From positions 122,846-186,845 of the forward strand of contig KN834828.1 in the NCBI GenBank assembly GCA_000827265.1: a stretch of 64,000 nucleotides of DNA, read 5' to 3'. The DNA is from Collybiopsis luxurians FD-317 M1. Taxonomy: Eukaryota > Basidiomycota > Agaricomycetes > Agaricales > Omphalotaceae. The notes beneath the pieces were generated by a model, which did no database searches, was not told the DNA's origin, and was given only the letters and a program-made list of their open reading frames with translations. Made by a program: the position numbers and the translations under genes. Shown here piece by piece: positions 10,634 through 22,555 of this stretch (the first letter of the stretch is position 1; each line of letters begins with the position of its first letter).

Positions 10634-13600
10634 GCCTTGTGCAAGGGCAAGAATGAAGATGAATCAAACAAGTATTGCTGTCCTTGACTTGGAATTATCC
10701 TTCAGAGGGTCTTGCATGGTTCGGTTTTTGCCTGGTTGCAATACAACAACAATGGGGATTCAAGAAATGGCAGAAGTTTAAGAGTGAGAGGGCAGATATG
10801 CAAATGGATAAACCATTACAGTGAGGGTGTTTCAGTTTGAATTGTCTACACCAGTAATTTCAGTGCACAGTAGCAGAACCTGACTTGTGAAGACACTGAC
10901 TAGAGCATAGGAATTTTGATTGTGCAAGACCAAAAATAGCAGCAATTAATCTCTTGCAGTTATCAGGATTTTGCTCCAGATCCTGCCACAATGTCAAATA
11001 AATGAGATTCTGGGAGGACCAACACAACTGACCTCAAGTGAGACTGCTGCAAATGGCGTTACAATCGTGAATTTCCAGCTTCCAGTGAGTATGAATCTGC
11101 AGCCGGCAGTGGTGGTGCAGCCAAAGCCACATTGCAAGGGGTTCAAGAGCAAAAACTGTTGAGGTAACTCCTGGATAATTTTGCTTTCCTCTTGGTTTCT
11201 GTACGGGCAATGGCATTTGCAAAGGTGAACACTAATTCAGAACGAGCAGATGCATAGCACCAATCTTCCACATTGTGATTTAAAGTCACAACAACCGAGC
11301 ATGAGTCCGTTTTTAACCTTGCAACAGAGCCCTTGCAAAGAAAGGCTGAGCATCGGTGTGTTTTCAATTACCTTTGTAGGAAAAGTTGCTGACCTCAAAG
11401 AAGCAGATTACAAAAGCTGCTCGAAGATGCCAGATGGTGCTTGCCGCAGTGATGCTTCGACCCGCCTCAACGAGTCACGTGGGGGTGGGTGGCGGGTTCA
11501 ATCATGTGAGCGGCGCACGCCCCATGTCAGCGGCGGCGGGTTTTCCTGGTAAAGGAGCGGAACTGCGGTCCAGCTCGCACTGAGCCGCGGCGGGCTTGAA
11601 AATAAAAATTTTCATTGCTCTGTGAAATGTTAATGGAAACAATAAATTTCCAGAGCTCTTCGAAAATGTAAAATTCTTAAGACAATAGATATTGAACACT
11701 TCTCAATTTGTCGGAAGAAATTAAATTCTAATTGTTGTTCCCAGCAACGGAAGCCTGAACATTCTGGTGAGGCAAAATTGCTCTTTTCTTAGCCTCACTA
11801 AAACTTCTGTATTCGCTAGTCCCCTGAACTCATTGTCTTCCTTTTGCCCCTGAAATTCACTCTTTCCCCACTATCTTCACCCCAGGTGAAAATACTTAAT
11901 TGGCGGTGTGCCACCCTTCCATTCGGTCAGAGTCGGTGATTCAGTAGGTTGGCGCCGAAAAATTTTAAGCGCTCCAAGCGCCCGTGTCCAAGCATACCTC
12001 ACCCCGAGCGTAACCTAAACCTTGAATTCATAAATACCGTCAGTCGAGGAAAATTTAACTTTTCAACAGCGTGCAGTTTAAAGAGCAAGGCGGCATTCAT
12101 GGCGTCGGCAATGTACAAAGAACAAAAGTACAGGATACTTACATGTATACATAAATCGTCAGCGAGAAAGATCGAGGTGGGGTAAGTTGAATCGTTCTTG
12201 TCTTTTAATCATCATACATATATATACATATATATCACGATCGGTCGAAGAGATTAATTTGTATTCTTTCCTACTCTTCTCCTCCTCCTCTAGGTCAGCC
12301 CAAACCTCAATATCGGAACAGCGCACGGTCATAGTTGAAGCAAATTTTGTATCCTGGAGCTCGGGGGGACGTTAATAAGTAGGATCGAGGTCGTTGACAC
12401 GCGACATGGTAGATAGAGTATTGAACTCACCCTCCTCTTATAGCCCCTACAGAGGAAGATCAATGTACAAAAGTGAATTACCATGGGCCTTCCTGCTCAT
12501 CTAACCAACTGCATCTCCGAAATCCCTCGGTATCCTTCCCGCTCGACTGTTAATCAGGCTTTACGTCGTCTCTATTATCGGCGGCGCGAAGTCTGTTACC
12601 TACTAATTTAATCAATATCAACGGCGTGACTTTCTTATGCCTGACAACTCTACTATTCCCCATCGAACAAATCAATTTCAAAGCCTTAGTCCGCTATGTC
12701 TCAGCATTACTATCTTCTATTGCCGTGCGTTTTCTACATCAATGCAGCCAATATTCAGCACAGAGTCTTCAATCGCCCCCACTTAGTCCTCCCAATTTAG
12801 AAATACGCTCACTCTAGATCTCATCAGCGGAAGGTAGGGTGGAAGGAACAAGAGAAAAGAGGCGGGACAGTTGGATGAGAGAACTCCACCTCTCCTGTCC
12901 AGAGATTTGACTTCATCCATTGTTCCTCGAAAGCGAAGAGGCGGCGCAGGAGGAGAGCAGTACAATGGATGTGGGCCATAGGCTAACCACCAAGGCAGTA
13001 AAGAAGGGATGGCCTTGAAACTAAACTGCTCCGTCTCCTATTCCTACCTGCACTATCTACCAGACTCAAGGTTCCACCACCTAGTGATGTTCCATTATTC
13101 CCTTCAGCCCCTTCAGCCTCGAACATCCTCGCAATCGTCGACGACCCCAAATGAACGGCAACTCAAATTCTCCTCGCCGTCTCCCAACTCACCTGTAAAA
13201 CTGCCTATTCTCTCGTCGTACAGGTCACTTGGAGCTATGCCTCATGGTAAAGTCAAGAAAGAGAAGGCTGGTCATGCTCCGGAGGAGACGGAGGGGCACA
13301 AAGAACAAAAGATCAATACGATAGAAGTCAATCATTTACAGACCTTCAGAAAATCCCACGTGCGGTCCACAGTCAAGAAGCACCGCTAATATGCACACAA
13401 CCTAGTTCATTCGATATTATTCAGTATTCACCATCAATACCGCCTTCTTCAGGGCATGAACATCCTCCAATGAGGAAAAGAGCACCCTGTCCAGTCTCCT
13501 CTAGCCGATCTTCTGCTCTATCGCCGTCTACATTCGTTTCTGAATCTGGTGACTGCAAGTGCTTCGGGAATGGGGAATGCCTGTTCTCAAGCTTGCAACA

Positions 13601-15929
13601 ACCAAGCCAGTTCAACTCACTATTAGTATCTCATCTGTGGTCAGCAACCTCGGGACGAATACCTTCTTCTTATCATGCATGACGGTTCCACCATTTGGGA
13701 AGAGGAGATGGGGATCTGGACGGTAATAAAGAGGCAGGGATGGCTATTGACTTGGACGCGACTGAGCACAAGATGATAATGACGGTTGCAGGCAGCCTGT
13801 AGTTGGTAGCGGGAAAATAACAGAGGTTGTTTAGCTTCAATGTTCTCCTCCAAGAGCTGATGGTGCCCCAGCCTAGGGTCTCTAACAGGTTTGCTATTTG
13901 CTTCGCTAATTGTGTGCTTATGCACTTATCTTGATACGTTTTGTTTTTGTTTTTCTCCGTGGTGATTTTGAATCCTCCATTCTGTTCGTGGCTTCGAGAT
14001 TATGTTTATATTCTTTTCCCCTCTCTCACTATCTTGCTATAATATTCTATTTGTTTTCATTTATCATTCAAAGTAATTCTTCTATCAAATATAAACCTTC
14101 CCTAACTATCACCTTTCGGGCCTCTGGAATCCAGATCTGAGACTCTTTGCGTAAAACCTCTTCGGCGAATGCTCCCGACCAGAATTATCAACAAACCTAA
14201 CACCTGGGTACGCGGTGAAAGGTGGGATTCCATCCATTGTTTAATCAGGAACTGATCTCGCAGCTACCAAGTCTCCTTCTCGACTCCGCTTCCCTTCTGC
14301 TCATCTGTATAACTTCTTCTGTTTCAACCATACTCCGGTGCCTTCTAGTCTTGGGAAATTTTGTATCCATTCCGGTGATAGAAGCCAACAGAAGAAGCCT
14401 CGTAATTTAAGGACGGAGAATGTGAAACTCTCCTTCAACGTGAGTAAGTATCCGGACTTTGACCGGACTTCGAGCCTTCTGGACCCTTCTACTGGATCGC
14501 CAGTGTCTGGGAAATTCACTACTATAAAGACTCTCAGCGAAACAGGCTACTCGAATGGAGAACGTGCGGTCATCAACAAATTGTCCTAAACTTTATGCCT
14601 AGTTTATACCGGAGGTGTGATATGGCCGTTATACCAGATTTTCGGTGTGATCACAGGAATATCACACTGTGAGGCCAGTCTAGCCTCATGTCATACGATG
14701 TAAAGGTTGGGGACGGTTTGATGATGCCGTTACCCGCAACATCCTCTCAGACATCAAAGCTCTTACTCGTCAATAGCCTGTCTCCCGCATAATTTTGATA
14801 ACTTCTCGATATTGAGCTTCTCACCATGATTGACGAGACAGCGACTTATGGAAATGCACGGAATAAGAATTCACCTACTGCATTCCTCAGGACCTGCACG
14901 ACACAGACAATGGATCACCGAGCAAGAGTTCATCTACTTCAATCCAATCAGAAAAGCACATCCAAATCGAATGCCGAACCAATATTGTTCTATGCAGGAT
15001 ATGCAGGACAGCCGCCAGTTACTTTGTCTGGATTCCAATACCGCCGAGAACGTTGACTTCACAGTCGAGTGAAGATACTAGTCATTTTCTTTAATAACAG
15101 GGTCCGACCGAATGCCTTCAATGAATGGAGGAAGCAGCCTGACGGCCAGCATGCTAATTGTGACATACGGAAGCTCAAATAAGTAAAAACACGCACCAAA
15201 TGGACTCATAGTCAGTATTACCAACAATTGGCTTACTATGCATCGGCACTCCCGCCTCGGTCGAGCGGGTTCGGAGAGTACCTCTAAGCATTTTGGCTCT
15301 GGTGAGACCGACTCGAACCCCAGTGGTATGTAACTTCAGCCACTGTCTACCGGTAGGCCAGGGGCAGGCTCATCTGAGGCGTGACAGAGACAGAGGCGCA
15401 TGCTGTTCAGGTTTTAGCGTGTCCCGTGTCGTGCACGTACTTCCAGGATATAAATCTGTTCTCCTGATTATTTGCAGGTATTGCAAGACTTATGAATAGA
15501 ACATCCTCCCTTCTTGCACTGAATCGTCTCGTGAATGCAAAATAATTGATCGACTGGCTTCAGAACTCCAATTCGCAGGGATCAAAAGGATGACCCGGTT
15601 ACTACGGAGAATTTACGACATGGCGGGGAGAAAAATGATGCCAACAGGGGCCGTATATAGAAATGACCGCCGGGCGACAAATGGCGGGTGTCTGAAGATC
15701 CATTTCAATACGCACTCATTCGCATCTGATAATCAAAAGAATATTTTTGTGAACTAGCCCTGTTTCACGTCCAACTATGTAAATATCGTGTTTCGGACAC
15801 TCCTGTCAAGTCACCTGTGGTTCAATATTTTGCCGAGCACCGGATTGTCCCTTCTTAACTCTCGTAAAACAGCGGAGATGGTAACCACAACGTCCTTTTA
15901 CATCCCACATTACTTCCTGTGGATGTTTA
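10634..15929. other. 5.3 kb without a recognisable gene
   Basis: No protein family could be recognised on either strand. Weak ATG-initiated ORFs are present: 13009-13389 plus (126 aa, basic C-terminus) and 13910-14140 plus (hydrophobic, 76 aa). None shows a domain or convincing exon chain. A GC-rich patch at 11,460-11,600 contains several CGGGT/GGCGGG words. A short stretch near 15,240-15,265 can be read as PASVERV, faintly like the hAT transposase C-terminus. The segment may be an old, decayed DNA transposon plus intergenic sequence, but I cannot support that strongly. Confidence 0.4.
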
Positions 15930-18518
15930 ATGATGTATTCCAGGGTTCTGCTTTCTACTTTGCTTTTCGCCTCCACCGCTCTTGGAAGACTGTTTTCCGA
16001 TGCATCTGCACTTCCAAAGAACACTGAATATGATTATATTATTGTCGGTGGTGAGGTTATCTTTTGTGATCCGGTGATTCTCCTGGGATTTGATTGTGAT
16101 CTATGACCTAGGTGGTGCGGCAGGAAGTGTCCTAGCGAATCGTCTCTCAGAAGCCCCCGGTATAAGAGTCCTGCTCATTGAAGCTGGCTCTGGGTAAGTG
16201 CTTTCAGGTCTGAGCTGTTGTGGCCAGCTAATTGAACCTTGTAGTGACTTCAATAATCTGGACATCGAAGTTCCTTGGTTTGCTGGATTATTGGAGCGCT
16301 CCCAGTTTGCACGTATCAGTCTCCTACACTGCTTTTCTATGATGTCACGCTAATATCCTCTTGTGTGAAGGATTGGAATTTTACAACGCAAGCCAACCCA
16401 GGGTTAAACAACCGTTCCATTGAATACCCTCGAGGTTTTGTCCTTGGAGGATCGACTTGTATTAGTATGACAAATTCCCTCAGTTCCGCAGTGGGACATG
16501 AAATTCAAAGCTTCTATTACAGACTTCATGGCATACTCACGAGGCACTAGAGATGACTTTGACCGTTGGGCTTCAGTGACAGGAGATAATGGATGGTCTT
16601 GGGATTCACTCTTTCCATACATGCTAGAGGTAAGACCGGCGATGCGATAGGGAGGAACTTTCTCTGATACATCTTAGATGGAAAATTTCACCGGTCCAGT
16701 TGATCACCGCAATATCTCTGGGGAGGTGCTCCCATCAATTCATGGACATAATGGTCTGTACGAAAATGGCTCTTACTGGAAAAATCAAATTAAGGCAATT
16801 GAGCAGGGCCTCTTGGTACAACTGTATCCGGGCTTCGTCTTCTCACAGATTCTAGGATTTTGGGAGCCTCGTCGGAACTTTCAGCTGAGTTCCCTTTCAA
16901 TATAGATACAAACTCGGGCGATCCCATTGGAATCAGTGAGCCAGGATGCTATAATTGATGTTCATAGTTGCTGATCACAGTCTAAACACAGGTTGGGTTC
17001 AATACACAGTAAAGTTTTTATTCCATAATTCAACAATCAATCTTATACTGTGTATAGATGGCCAATGGTCAACGTGTCAATGCCGCAACCGCATTTTTGC
17101 AACCAGTCCTTTCACGTGGAAATCTCGATATCCTAGTCAATACGCATGCAACCAAAATTGTTCAGACCGGATCTCAGGGACGAACTCCAATATTTCGTGG
17201 GGTGGAGTTTGCAAACAATGCATCAGGTTTGTCTTTTTATTTGCCGCCTTCATAAGTAGACTTATTGCAGACAATTCTCAGGACCTGTCTTCTCCTTAAA
17301 TGCCACTCGAGAGGTCATTCTATCTGCCGGAGCTGTCAAGACTCCTCATCTGCGTAAGTTTGCGATTCATGATGCTCACCCATTATAGCTGACAAAAGCC
17401 AATAATAGTGTTACTTTCGGGAATTGGGGACCCTACTCAGCTTTCAGCTGTTGGCGTCAAGCCCATTGTCGATCTCCCTGATGTCGGACAAAATTTGCAA
17501 GTAAGCACAATGAAACTCGTGTCTGTCTGGTATATGTCATATAGGTCTGATGAAACTTGTTATAGGATCATCCTCTGCTAACCATACAATACACCGTGAA
17601 TTCCACTGACACGCTGGACAATCTTTTCCAGAATGCAACATTTCTAGAACAGCAGTTGGAACTATGGCAGGCAAATCGAACCGGTGAACTTGTTCTATCC
17701 TCATCAAATCAGTGGGGATGGTTAAGGCTACCGGAAAATTCCTCTGTATTCCAGAATCACAGTGATCCCAGTGCCGGCCCAACATCAGCCCATTATGAAT
17801 TCTTGTTCACAGTGCGTTATAGAGCAGCATTCTCCTGAAATGGCTGGTTTAATTTCATAATTAGGATGCCTTTTTCTCCTTCACACAACCAACTCCAGAT
17901 TCGGGGCACTACTTCACTATTTTCACAAATGTAGTCTCCCCTACCGCTCGTAAGTGCTTTTCTTTCAGTGCTATTATTTATTGTATCATATAGTAAATCT
18001 TTAGGTGGACAAATTACAATCAACTCAACAAATCCCTTTGATAGCCCCGTCATTGACTCCAACATTTTGGGGAGTGATTTGGACAGATTGGTCATGCGCG
18101 AGGCAGTTAAGGCTGCAAGACGTTATATGTCCGCTCCAGCCTGGGAAGGATGGATAATTGATGAGGTCGCGGCCTCTAAGCAAGCCCAGACAGATGACGA
18201 AATTGATCAGTATGCCAGTAATAATAGCGTTACTGTGGATCACGTATCTTGCACTGTTGCTATGGGTAAAGCTGGAGATACAAGCAAGGGAAGTGGTGCA
18301 TTAAATCCTGACTTGACAGTCAAGGGGACTATCGGACTCAGAGTTGTGGATGCATCAGTATTTGTAAGTGTTTCTTATCCTGCCGCATATTTTTCTGGTT
18401 CTTAATTTGCCCGCCTCTCCTTTAGCCGTTTGTACCTGCGGCACATACTCAAACACCCACATATGCAGTTGCTTTCCGAGCCGCAGATTTGATCAAAGCC
18501 TCTCAAGGCCATTCTTAA
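15930..18518 (+). CDS. Secreted GMC oxidoreductase, aryl-alcohol-oxidase-like
   Basis: FAD enzyme of the glucose-methanol-choline family, likely an extracellular alcohol oxidase or dehydrogenase making H2O2 or reducing quinones. Start ATG 15930 gives a signal peptide (MMYSRVLLSTLLFASTALG). The FAD-binding motif GGGAAGSVLANRL spans the first intron and is followed by LIEAGSG. Then come FDWNFTT, GLNNRSIEYPRG, GGSTCIN, the second GMC signature LSAGAVKTPHLLLLSGIG and GVKPIVDLPDVGQNLQDHP. The C-terminus has DHVSCTVAMG with the catalytic His, DASVFPFVPAAHTQ with the second active-site His, and RAADLI. About 13 introns are needed. The frame is continuous only if intron 3 (16309-16370) uses a GC donor (GCACGT). 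Stop at 18518. It stands alone, 2.7 kb from the next gene. It could instead be a glucose or pyranose-type oxidase, but the closest resemblance is aryl-alcohol oxidase. Confidence 0.85.
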
Positions 18519-21224
18519 TTTTTCAATGTAAATTAATTTTCCGTATCTTGGACCTTGGTTTTGCTTCTCTCGTTTGAGCTACATCATCAGTTAGTTTCAC
18601 ATGCCAATCTTTATGGGTATTTTTTGAACTTGAAGCGAGACTTACGGCAGGCGGACATAGACTATTCTTACAATGGTATATGGACCGGAAAAGTATATTT
18701 TCTTTCCAGTCGGGCGACTATTCTGTGAGCTATCTGATATCGAGGTGCCCTTCCAGTTGAAAGCTATGAGATCCTGATCTACTCACTCTTGAATAAATCA
18801 CTTAAAAGCTTTCCATGCACTTTCAAAATAATATAGTGAAAGTTTACAGGCGGGTAGAGTGTGACAGTAAACATTCATATCGATGAGAGAAGATGATAAA
18901 ACTCTTGTGGTAACACATGAGTGTATGTGACAAGCCAACACCGTAATAGTGCTCTTTCGCTTAGTGACAAGACTTTGGTGCTTCTTAATTTCCTCCCCTC
19001 CGTTTAGGGGTAAGGCTAGAAAGATCAAATCACTGACTCTTGAGGTTTAGGGATTTAAAACTAAAAGACTTTGCAATACTTATAAATGTTCATTTTGAAG
19101 GGGCTTGAAAAACCTTGACATTCGAAAGCAAAGATTGTGAAAATCTCTCTTGTTTGAATAATGTGGTTGTACTAAATAATCAATGCTGGATAAATATGTA
19201 AATTTTATTCATGAACAAACACACTGGCAGGAAGGCATGGAGACTTTAGGTACTGGGAAAGTCCTCCTAGCATATGAGGGTGTATTGAGCTACACAGCGT
19301 TGACCCAATCACCAACATGCGTAGGCGAAAAATCTTACACTGATCACGCCTATTCCAGATGATCATTGACTACTTAGAATACTCAAAAGCATGGCTTGCG
19401 TGTAGCCCTAAATCAAGAGAAGGCTTAAGACAAAGTGAGACACGATTACACTGCAGTACCATAATACTATAGTAGGTCGATGCCTTGAAATCATGCAGTA
19501 AATTTACCTGCGAATTGAAAAAGGAACCTGGACAACAACTACTTGCTGTACCTTCTGGCACTGGTGTTTTGTCTACAGTTAAGGACACACAATGGGCACA
19601 GTCCAGCCCTGGAATCGGCGGGCAGTGATTCTCAGCCATGTTTCCTGCCAGTTCCTAGGCTGGACCCACCCATTGTATTTCCCCAGCCGTAATAATAATC
19701 ATTTTACCATCGAAAAAAAGCAAGAAGTTCAGTTCTTTTTTCGGCCATAAAAGGAATGTAATGACTGGCGAAATCCAGCTTCAATAACAAAGGTAATTGT
19801 AAAGCTTTTATGGTCGAAATCATTGTCTTATATCAGCGGAAATTAAAAAGGAATACTCAATGTTTTTTCGAGCGAAATTCAGCCTTAATTGTCATCTTTT
19901 TCTTGATTATAATACAGGGCGAAAATTGGAATTTATTTCAAATCTATTTACGGTAATAATCACAGCCGAAAAAAATTGAGCCAGTCATAGTGACTGATTT
20001 GATGATGCATATAGTTTTGCCGGTACTGAAAATTTATTTATATTTAAAGCACTTCCTCCTTGCTTAGCTTCCCTCATTCATTGCGTCTCGGCCGGGATGG
20101 ACATTGGACGCGTCAAAGTCATGGGGTGAACATCCCACGCCACTGGGGCGATATTGTCGCAATGATCACGTAAACGTGGCCAGTCATCCAAATTTTCTGC
20201 GAAGCGCGAAACGACTGGTCGAAACGTCACATATATGAAGTACACCTTTCCCCTTCCAAAAAATCGTGTTTGCAACACTAGGGTTTTCAGACGTTTCGAA
20301 TCATTCTGAAGCGATCTGCATATATCAAAAATACTTTGTTTTTACAAACTTTTCCATCTATCGTACTCGGTCCTTTCAGTCATTTCAGTAATGAAAATTA
20401 GTTAAAAATTTGTATACCCACATCGACTCAGAATTGCATGAAAAATTGATTTATAAGGATCTCAAGAGGTAAGATTCTTGCGAGATTTTAGAGGTTGAAC
20501 TGGTGGAGTTCGGAGTCAAAATTTTCTGTGTGAACAGACAAGTTTCCAATCAATGCACGGTAGTTGAGTCCGATCTACCCAAGATGCAGCCCACTAAACT
20601 TCGCGTTCCAACCATTTCGCCGATCTGCTAGAGTGAAGTATAATAAATCACAACCAAGTAGTCTAGAGTAGACCCAATTCACATTCATAATGAAAAATCG
20701 CACATACTCGTAAACTGCTCGTTAACGGCTCTTTGCAAGGAGGGCCCATAAGGGGGCATTGGCACTAACAGTTCTGAACGGCAACGTCTGGACAAGCTCC
20801 AGGACGGAATGGAGGCACTAGTAGATTGCGTAGATAGTTCAACCTATCCTAGAAATACCTATATATAGTTTGTTAATAAATTTCCAGCGCGTTTAACCAA
20901 CGCTTTCGTTATTGGTACCGGAATTCCGACGATTATTCCAACCAGCCTATGACAAAGTGAGACACGATTACACTGCCGTACCGTAGTAGGTAGACGTCTT
21001 AAATTTGATTGGTACTATGGGCACATACATACCGTCATAGCTCCCATAATGGGGTATATCACAGTCCTACTGAAGAAATATATGACTTGCACTCATTGCA
21101 GCCATTTGTTCGTATGGTACAATTTGAGCCCTATGCAAAATCTTTTCTGCACTCTTAGCATGCATATCAAACCCTAGTCTACCTATTAGACGCTAGTAAT
21201 GGAAGGCTTTAAAAATGAGCCAAG
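18519..21224. other. AT-rich intergenic region with short direct repeats
   Basis: No clear gene. One minus-strand ORF (ATG 19639, reading MAENHCPPIPGLDCAHC, five Cys in the first 40 residues, then a possible donor at CAG/GTAAAT) might be a small Cys-containing protein but has no recognisable signal peptide or family. About 75 bp containing GACAAAGTGAGACACGATTA occur at 19428-19500 and again in direct orientation at 20948-21010. The segment 19,650-20,000 is very AT-rich and ends with the perfect palindrome CAGTCA-tag-TGACTG. Confidence 0.5.
20078..20640 (+). repeat. Diverged dispersed repeat, copy 1
   Basis: Two blocks are shared with 24,296-24,580 in the same order and orientation. The first reads CGCGTCAAAGTCATGGGGTG then CATCCCACGCCACTGGGGCG. 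The second reads TTCGCGTTCCAACCATTTCG then CCGATCTG. The matches carry many substitutions and different intervening lengths, as in an old duplicated non-coding element. No ORF or terminal repeat is evident. Confidence 0.5.
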
Positions 21225-22555
21225 TCATTTCAGAGAAATTATCGAGATGGTGGAAATAAATAAATAACCTACAAATGAAACAGTAAAATCATCATCGTCA
21301 AGTATGTTCTGTCTTTCTGGTGCCCAGCCATATTCTCGCAGAATTTTGTCCCAGGGTGATACAATATTTTCAGGAGCTGAAGAAGTACTGGCTGAATCCA
21401 TGGTGCACAAGATAAAATCATGAATTCCTTGGTTAATTCTAGATTCCATATTACTTTCCGTGACACAAGCAATAGTAGTCAACAAAAACTTACTCTGGCG
21501 CATGATCAACACATAGGTAATGAGGTGCATGAGGAATTGTGAGCCAAGACACATTTACACCAGCTTGCTCCAATTTTTGAGCTTGTTCCTCAGTGTAGCT
21601 TTCTGGGTAGACCAGGCTGTTTCCCCCTTGGATAAGCTTAACTGGGCAGGCTATTCGTGACAGAGCCTCTTGAGAAAACTGCTTGCGCTGAATAAAGAAA
21701 TCATAAGTGGCCAGGCGATACTCAGCCCTATGATCTGAATCCCATATTTTGAAGTCTATGGAAGCACAATATGCGAATAGTCTGGAAAACTGGGTCAGTG
21801 TTTCTGAATGTAATGAAACCATTGTCGATACTAACGCTTGGCCTAGATTTGAGAGATTACTGCTGAAGGCATATTGCGTATAGCCTACAGCAACATCCGT
21901 GTACGCGTCAGGAAGGTCTGAAATCCACAAATCATATAGTTCTGTCCGGGCCCGATGAACTTCTGGAAGCTGCCGAATCTACTCTGAAATCCATTCACAT
22001 CGGGAACTGTTTTGGTACTTACTTCTTCCAGGCAGAGGTGAGACATGAGGAAAAGCGAAAGAGCCTTTTCAGGCGTTGAAACTGCGATCTGCGTCGCAAT
22101 CATGCTGCCAATGTCCATGGCAATAAAGTGGCAAGGGGGGAGATCAAGGGCATGCTACGAGTCACTTGCACAATAGTAGTTTGAATTTAACAGGATATTC
22201 AGTGCTTACCATTAATGCTAGCGCGTCTTCAGCCGCTTCCTCTGCGCTGTATTTTGGCGGAACCGTATCGCATGTCGTTTCACCATGGAATCTAAGGTCA
22301 AACGTTACAAGATTGAACTTTCTCAATAATGGGTCATTAAATTGAGCTATAGAGCAAAAATCCAATTAGTTACCGGTCCCCATTTTGTGCTTCAGGATAC
22401 GCGCCGTGAAAGATGGTATGAAATGCCATCGCATGGAAAAACAGCAATACGGGGAGCCCTCTCACGATTGACTCCGCGCTTGCACACGTCGGAGTGCTGA
22501 TTGTATAATGAAAGTTGATCTTTCCCGTGGAAGTCGACACTTTGACGAAAGGCAT
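21225..22555 (-). CDS. Alpha/beta hydrolase, copy 1 (Asp at the nucleophile position)
   Basis: Alpha/beta-hydrolase-fold protein of about 340 aa. Start ATG 22555 (MPFVKVSTSTGKINFHYTIS), no signal peptide, so probably cytosolic. The oxyanion region reads LPVLLFFHAMAFH and strand 4 reads LVTFDLRFHGET. The nucleophile elbow is AMDIGS instead of G-x-S-x-G, placing Asp where the Ser nucleophile normally is, as in epoxide hydrolases and dehalogenases. The C-terminal His is in HAPHYLCVD. The usual acid segment reads QGGNSLVYP, without an Asp or Glu. About five introns are needed; the first appears to use a GC donor (G/GCGCGT). A TATATAA lies about 55 bp upstream. A paralogue with the same exon layout lies at 55,619-56,905. 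Substrate unknown. Confidence 0.8.

Noticed and set aside
15230..15300. A hAT transposase remnant (PASVERV).
   Set aside because: Only seven residues match and no other hAT block is found nearby; it is too little to annotate.
16245..16380. A frameshift that would make the GMC oxidase a pseudogene.
   Set aside because: Using a GC donor at 16309 gives a continuous QFDWNFTT family motif, and every later exon is in frame, so a GC-AG intron is the simpler reading.
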